Shown: positions 21,567-26,632 of the stretch, piece after piece
Layout of the letters: the number at the start of each line of letters is the position of its first letter
How positions within the stretch are numbered: the first letter of the stretch is position 1
Source of the DNA: Phallusia fumigata
Lineage: Eukaryota > Chordata > Ascidiacea > Phlebobranchia > Ascidiidae
Assembly (NCBI GenBank): GCA_008931825.1
Contig: QXVZ01024914.1
Coordinates: forward strand, 1-26,632
Length of the DNA: 26,632 bases
Reading direction: 5' to 3'
Translations under genes and position numbers: made by a program
Notes under the pieces: generated by a model
The model's input: only the letters and a program-made list of their open reading frames with translations
What the model was told of the DNA's origin: nothing
Databases searched by the model: none

Positions 21567-24500
21567 TCACATGAGATGGGCCATTGGATCATCTTCATTT
21601 TTCTTCTTTCGGTAGTATGCTTCCATTTCTTCTTCTGTGGGTTCTTTTACATTGACCATACTGTTGTATGGCCTTTTCCTCTCATCCACTTTCAACAGCT
21701 CCTTCACCTTCCTAACTCGCTCCTTCTCCTTGTCAATGGCCTTGGTAGCAAAAACACGACAATTTTAGTTGAGAAATGAGTGTTTTTATCAAGTTTTCCT
21801 AGTTTTGCATGGAAATATTAAAGTTATACCCTTTAAAATAATTTATGTCGTAATATACACTGCATACCTCCTTGACTTTCCTTTCTTTTTCAGTCTTTTC
21901 CTTTTCAACATCTTTTATCATCTTTTTCATCTGCTTCTTTTCTGGTGGTTCATCTGAATCCGAATCAGAGCTACTACCACAAACAAAAACCAAAGTTGTC
22001 TTAATGTTAATACTTTACCGCAACCACAGAAAAAAGCAACAACATGGTTATCTTTTATACTTCAGGCAATACCTGCTGCTTTCCTGTTTTCTGTGCTTCT
22101 TTCTTTTCTTGTTTTTTCGTTTCTTCTCTCTCTTTTTTTGTCGTTTCTTTTCCCGGCGATCTTCTTTCAGCTTGTCACGGTGTTGCTGACATAAAAATAT
22201 TACACACCAACAATTCAGTATTTAGCAACTTAAGCAGTTTTATTGTGTAACAATTTGAAACTAGAATTGTATTGTCATCAAAACACTGGTTCCAAATTTT
22301 CATGTTTCAATCATTTTTATGCATGTTTCAAATTTCAAGGGCCTGTGAACAAAAAATGATTATTTTGGGAAAAGAATGCAAAAACTGGCTGAACCTCACC
22401 ATAATAAAAGTATCATCGACAGCCAAACCTACTTTTGTTTGTTATAAAACATATTCCATCATAGACACATTGCTGAAACAAAGCCATGGACATTGTGTCA
22501 TTACCTGCAATAAAGACTTGGGTTCATCTGATTGTTCTCCTGATTCATCTCCGCTTGCTGCCTCCTCATTACTGATGCTTGTAGAAGGTTTATCAATATT
22601 GTCAACTTCCGCTGTTTGTTTTGATTCGTCATTTATTCCAAGGGCACGAGTCCAAGCAGAATGTTTTTCTTCCAATTGTTGAAGTTTTGTCTCTAACAAG
22701 TAAATTTGCAGAAAGTAGCTCAAAAATTATTTATTCCACAATATTTTGACTAAGTTTTAGGAATAGAATCCCATGGTTTTTGTCATCATATTCAGTTAAC
22801 TAAAAAATGGCCTCATTTGAGGTCCTGAAAAGCTTGGTTTGAAATAGCAGAAATTAAGACGGATAGTGAGCTTAACAAGAAAATGAAGTATATTAGAACG
22901 CGGTGGTGCCAAACATGTTTACTATATTGTGTATTAATTACCTTGGCCTTATGTACAAACCTAATTCCATGTTTAAGTTGATCTAGATTATCTTTACCTT
23001 TTTTAGACAGTTTGGGCATTGTAAGCTTTTCACTTTGTATTTCTTTTCCTGCTTCCCCAGTGCAGTAGGAATGCTTAATGACAGAATGACAGCATGCATA
23101 ACCCCATGAACCACTTTTCCAAAAAGATCCCCAAACACTCTGGAATTGGTGACAATTAGGGTTTCAAACATACAACACACAGAAAATACACATGTGTAAA
23201 ATACATGTAAATTACACAAAAAATACATGTATTTTTGAAACCCTAGTGACAACAGTGTCATTCAACAAACTTTTAAAATGCTTCTAAAGCATATAACACA
23301 TACTGTGTGGTTGTTGATAGTGACAACAGTGTCATTCAACAAACTTTTAAAATGCTTCTAAAGCGTATAACACATACTGTGTGGTTGTTGATGTAGTTGT
23401 CTTCTGTGTATTTTGATTTTGCCTTGGCCTTTTCTTGGCCCTTTACCACAGTTCCATGTCGGTTGTACTCAACATAATGCTCCTGCAAAACGGAAAATTT
23501 GATCAACAGTTCACAAAAGCTAAAACATACTGACATATTTACAAACACAAATTGTTGTGCTATTCTATCTATACATACTTCAAAATCAGAAAACCCTTTG
23601 GATTGACAACAGGGTTGGTAAAATGTTTGGATGTTTCAGCCTATCACATTGGCTTGAGCATTTATTATGAAACTGTAACTTATCTTTTTAAAAGTTGCAA
23701 TATTTTTTCTAATTTTTCTTACCGTTTGAGCCAGTAGAAGTTCTTTTGGCGGGGCATTAAGGTGCTCAATACCTCCATACTTNAAATTTGAAACAGTTCA
23801 CAAAAGCTGAAAACATACTGACATAATAATTACCATAATTAGTATTTTATTGAATTCCAAACACAAAATGTTGTGCTATTTTATCTATGCATACTTCAAA
23901 ATCAAAAAACGCTTTGGATTGACAACAGGGTTGGTAAAATGTTTGGATGTTTCAGCCTATCACATTGGCTTGTGCATTTATTTTGAAAACTAAACTCATC
24001 TTTTTAACTGCTGCAATAATTTTTTTAATTTTTCTTACCGTTTGAGCCAGTAGAAGTTCTTTTGGAGGGGCATTAAGGTGCTCAATACCTCCATACTTTT
24101 CCAAAACAGAATCACGCTGACTATGCTTGAAGTCATCCTTTTTTACTTCAAACGTTTTCTGAAGCATTTCCAACCTCGTTGGATCAGCTTGCAGATGTAC
24201 ATCGACACCTCTTTCCTCAGCATCCCATGCAAACACTAACACAAAAAAGTTTAGTGGCATCTGTACATCGATTTATTTGGAAATGTAAATACAATTCTTC
24301 CTACTTTGTGTTTTGGCCATGCTGTGGGTATCTCCTGTGTAACGAACAAAGTTGTCTCCAGCGTAATCCAGTCTGCACAAATATTTTTTGATAAAAAATT
24401 AGTTTTCCCTCTGGTGCACCAAAGGGCCTTTTATTGTATAAGCTTGCTAACCTTGAAGAAAATCAACAAGCACTAGCATATAAACAGGAAAGATGATTTT

Positions 24501-26284
24501 TTCACAACAAAAAAAACAAACATTCCATACTCTGATACACTTTTTCCAGTGTCAGCATATGGATTTTCTCTCATTGATCTTGTCTTGGGGTCGTAGTATG
24601 CAGAATTTGGATTAAGGTTGCGCAAATATTTGGCTGTGTCTTCTCGAATTCTTAAATTTCTGACTGTTATTCTCCTTTTGCTGTCAAAGTTTGTTCCCGG
24701 CATGTCAGCTTCATCTGCATATTTATCCTCATCCTCAGAACCACCCTCTTTATCCTGGTTTTAATTTTAAATATTCATTGGGAAATACCACAACTGTATT
24801 AAACAAGTCAATGATAGACAAAAACTTAAACTGTACATTTGTTTCTGCCATTTTTCCAGTCAGAAGTTCTTCCTGCAACTTCTGTGCTTTTACGGCTTGC
24901 TTGGCAACTTGTATTTTTGCATACTCTTCCAACACTTCCCGGTGTTGTTCGGGGTTGTATCTGAGAATTCAATTCATTATGGCCACAATGCAAATATGCA
25001 CAACTATCACTTTTCTATATAACACATTACCAATAAAACACAGCTTATCCAAATCCCTATAAATCTTAGTATCTGTATCCAGTTTGAATAAAAAAACAAA
25101 CCCGTTCCATCTGTCCCGCTTGCCATCAAAATCAAGTTGTAAATCCGGTTGCAAGTGCTCATCAGGGGCAATATTAGTTCCAGTATATTTTGCTCCTACT
25201 TTCCGAGGCCTCTAAAACATGACAGAAAACAAGATGCATGTGGAGGAAAAAAACAGAGAGCAAACAATGTTCACAAGTTGATTGACATCATGAAATCGCA
25301 TCTTTGTGACAAAAAGTGTAATAGCATAATCTAACAATTAAATGCAAGACTATGATTATGTACCTCCAAACAATCCTTCCGCTTGTGTGTCATGGCACCA
25401 CAATTTGTACAAGCTCCCTTTCGGAATTTGGTAGCAATTGATTTCTCAGATACACCACGTTTGTACCACTGGTCAATGTTGGAGTATTCTTTTTCCTTTT
25501 CTGGCTGCACCCGCTGATGTTTCAGAGAAGCCCTTTGTGTTTTGTCTACATACCATGGCACGGTTGAGATGTACTGTGGAATGTGGGGATTGATGTCCCT
25601 GAAAACAGAAGCATGACAGAAACATATGCAAAACAAATTAATTTACAAATGTTATAATTCCATTAATCTGCACTGCTGGTCTTTATACCCCAAAACAAAG
25701 ATTATTAGTTAATATATTGCTGTTAATCAACTGAATGTTTATTACATTTGCAATTATGCAACATGTGCTTTCAACATGCTGCAAATTATCTGCTCTACAA
25801 CAAACGGAATCTTTAGCATTTTTGCACATTTTTAAGTGTTTTTTATTGCTTCGAATGAGGCNATGCAAAACAAATTAATGTACAAATGTGATAATTCCAT
25901 TAGGGCTGCTGGTCTTTATACCCCCAAACAAAGACTGTTAGTTAATATATTGCTCTCCAGTTCCACTGAATGTTTACTACATTTTCAATGACGCAACACG
26001 TGCTTTCAACATGCTGCAAGAATCTGCTCTATAAACGATTACAATTTTAAGTGTTTTTTAATGCTTAGAATGAGGCAGTAACCCCAATATAACTTTACCA
26101 CTTACTTTCCTTCTTCATCTACTTCAGCAGGAGCTGTTCCCAATTTTCTGGCCTCCTCCAGTTCACGTTTCTTCCTCCACTCTTCCCTTGATTGCTTTTG
26201 TGGTTCCTCAGAATCTTTGTCATCCTTGCCTTTGTCAGCAATGCGTGCTACTTCACGACTTAAAACTTTACTGGCAGCAGACAT
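21567..26284 (-). CDS. SLU7: SLU7 pre-mRNA splicing factor, complete, 13 exons, 654 aa
   Basis: SLU7 acts in the second catalytic step of splicing, helping 3' splice-site choice in the nucleus. Exons: 26284-26106, 25598-25364, 25211-25102, 24960-24837, 24754-24531, 24372-24305, 24235-24039, 23482-23378, 23139-22998, 22692-22505, 22185-22073, 21973-21868, 21740-21567. All join in frame. Landmarks: [31 protein letters not shown]; zinc knuckle [14 protein letters not shown] (Cys123, Cys126, His131, Cys136); [18 protein letters not shown] block (here NPEQH); [38 protein letters not shown]-type block (here VHLQADPT); GYACCHSV with [12 protein letters not shown] lysine-rich nuclear-targeting stretch in exon 11 is followed by [11 protein letters not shown]. 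The tail ends KRPYNSM...[22 protein letters not shown]. Human SLU7 is 586 aa; the extra length is mainly the acidic exon 10 region. Exon 7 is partly repeated at 23723-23782, probably an assembly artefact. Confidence 0.95.
21970..21976 (-). promoter_or_regulatory. Tandem TAGTAG acceptor at SLU7 exon 12
   Basis: On the minus strand the intron ends GTGGTAG|TAG|CTCTGAT. Use of the first AG starts the exon at 21973 and use of the second at 21970. Both keep the frame and differ by one serine in the SSSDSDSD stretch, a classic NAGNAG arrangement. The upstream AG is assumed in the gene model. Confidence 0.5.
23156..23245. mobile_element. 90-bp palindromic MITE-like element with 7-bp flanking repeats, SLU7 intron 8
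   Basis: The ends are inverted copies: TAGGGTTTCAAACATAC at 23157 and GTATTTTTGAAACCCTA ending at 23245 match at 16 of 17 positions. The interior is rich in ATACATGT and ACACATGTGT motifs that could extend a hairpin. GTGACAA flanks it on both sides (23149-23155 and 23246-23252), consistent with a target duplication. It sits 16 bp from the exon 9 acceptor. The family is not recognised. Confidence 0.65.
23246..23393. repeat. 74-bp direct tandem duplication spanning the SLU7 exon 8 donor
   Basis: Units 23246-23319 and 23320-23393 are the same apart from about one internal base (AAGCATATA against AAGCGTATA). There is no N at the joint. Unit 2 contains the last bases of exon 8 and its donor (23377-23376); unit 1 repeats the same exon end and donor 74 bp into the intron. 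Using the distal donor would add 74 bp and run into an in-frame stop, so the proximal donor must make the functional mRNA. Confidence 0.85.
23495..24098. repeat. Direct tandem pair 23495-23782 / 23784-24098, joined at a single N (probable assembly duplication)
   Basis: Copy 2 starts AAATTTGA right after the N at 23783, matching copy 1 from 23495. Both end CTCCATACTT. Copy 2 is longer, mainly from an insert of roughly 25-30 bp near 23828-23855, and substitutions are scattered through both. The unit includes the 3' part of SLU7 exon 7 and part of intron 7. The pattern fits two haplotype contigs placed end to end. Confidence 0.9.
23723..23782 (-). pseudogene. Spurious partial second copy of SLU7 exon 7
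   Basis: These 60 bp encode the last 20 residues of exon 7 ([20 protein letters not shown]) followed by the same GTAAGA donor. They stop dead at the N and lack the 5' two-thirds of the exon and any acceptor. The only coding difference from the full exon is synonymous (a proline codon). It cannot be spliced in as it stands and would duplicate 20 residues if an annotation pipeline forced it in. Confidence 0.85.
25626..26076. repeat. Direct tandem pair 25626-25861 / 25863-26076 in SLU7 intron 1, joined at a single N
   Basis: Copy 2 starts ATGCAAAACAAATTAAT right after the N at 25862, matching 25626 onward. Both end GAATGAGGC. The copies (236 and 214 bp) differ by many substitutions and several indels, more than the other N-joined pairs. 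It is entirely intronic. An assembly joint between divergent haplotypes is the likely cause. Confidence 0.85.
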
Positions 26285-26632
26285 GATTAAATTCGCCGCC
26301 TCTTACATGGGAAAGTTACAAGTTAAGTTTTGCTAAAACCTATACCAACATCATACAAAACTAATCAACAGCTAACGTTTGACATCCGCCCAGCCTGAAA
26401 AAATTGTCTTCGCACTCGCAGCCAAAAAAGAAACAGGCACATGCCAAACCAACTAACTAAAGATACCCTGAATTTGTTTGTGAACGTAAAGTTGTTCTTT
26501 TTAGTTACCTTACAAATATAAAAATCGTAGAAAGTATCGACATAGAAATCTTACCTACAATTTAGTGTTGCTTGTTTCATTTTTCTCGGAGAAACACGTT
26601 GCAAAATTGTTTTTCTCGTTTTCGGATATTTT
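26285..26632 (-). other. SLU7 5' untranslated/promoter region
   Basis: No coding exon is seen here. On the minus strand a possible acceptor (GGTTTTAG) lies near 26334, about 50 bp before the SLU7 ATG, and a possible donor (GTAG|GTAAGAT) near 26557, so a non-coding first exon or a trans-splice site is plausible. The leader between the acceptor and the start contains ATGTAA at 26308-26303, a minimal start-stop upstream ORF. Confidence 0.4.

Noticed and set aside
21872..22189. 105-codon plus-strand frame rich in Phe/Ser
   Set aside because: It is the antisense shadow of the lysine/glutamate-rich SLU7 exons 11 and 12.
1..26632. CRISPR array, tRNA, rRNA or bacterial operon structure
   Set aside because: None seen. 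Genes are intron-rich and eukaryotic, and no regularly spaced short repeats or cloverleaf-like genes were recognised on either strand.

Overview
This window is animal (metazoan) nuclear DNA from an AT-rich, compact genome with many short introns. Proteins read by joining exons by eye resemble vertebrate orthologues at moderate distance. Together with gene density, intron size and apparent heterozygosity, this suggests a tunicate such as Ciona. That assignment is inference, not proven here.

There are four genes. (1) A plexin receptor on the minus strand, starting at 10792 and running off the left edge. Ten exons encode the first ~852 residues: signal peptide, sema domain, three PSI modules and the interleaved IPT-type segments. 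Intron 7 is 5.3 kb. (2) A seven-transmembrane orphan receptor-like protein on the plus strand, 14234-15250, with a single coding exon. (3) SPAG16/PF20, an axonemal central-apparatus WD40 protein, on the plus strand, 16 exons, 16894-21268, complete at 614 residues. (4) SLU7, a second-step splicing factor with a CCHC zinc knuckle, on the minus strand, 13 exons, 26284 down to 21567, complete at 654 residues. Plexin and the 7TM gene are divergent. SPAG16 and SLU7 are convergent and share one 14-bp block carrying back-to-back poly(A) signals. The four genes show no common pathway.

Between and inside the genes are decayed non-autonomous DNA transposons. The clearest is a hAT-type element at 12529-12868 with a near-perfect 8-bp target duplication. 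Another hAT-like element lies in SPAG16 intron 12, and a 90-bp palindromic element lies in SLU7 intron 8.

The most striking pattern is in the assembly itself. The window holds four single-N positions (5564, 13512, 23783, 25862). Each sits exactly at the junction of two direct tandem copies of 0.2-1.1 kb. One pair is virtually identical; the others differ by substitutions and indels as two haplotypes would. The simplest reading is unmerged overlapping contigs, i.e. false duplications, one of which creates a spurious partial copy of SLU7 exon 7. I found no convincing new biological system. The orphan 7TM gene and the transposon and splice-site structures are the parts most worth a second look.
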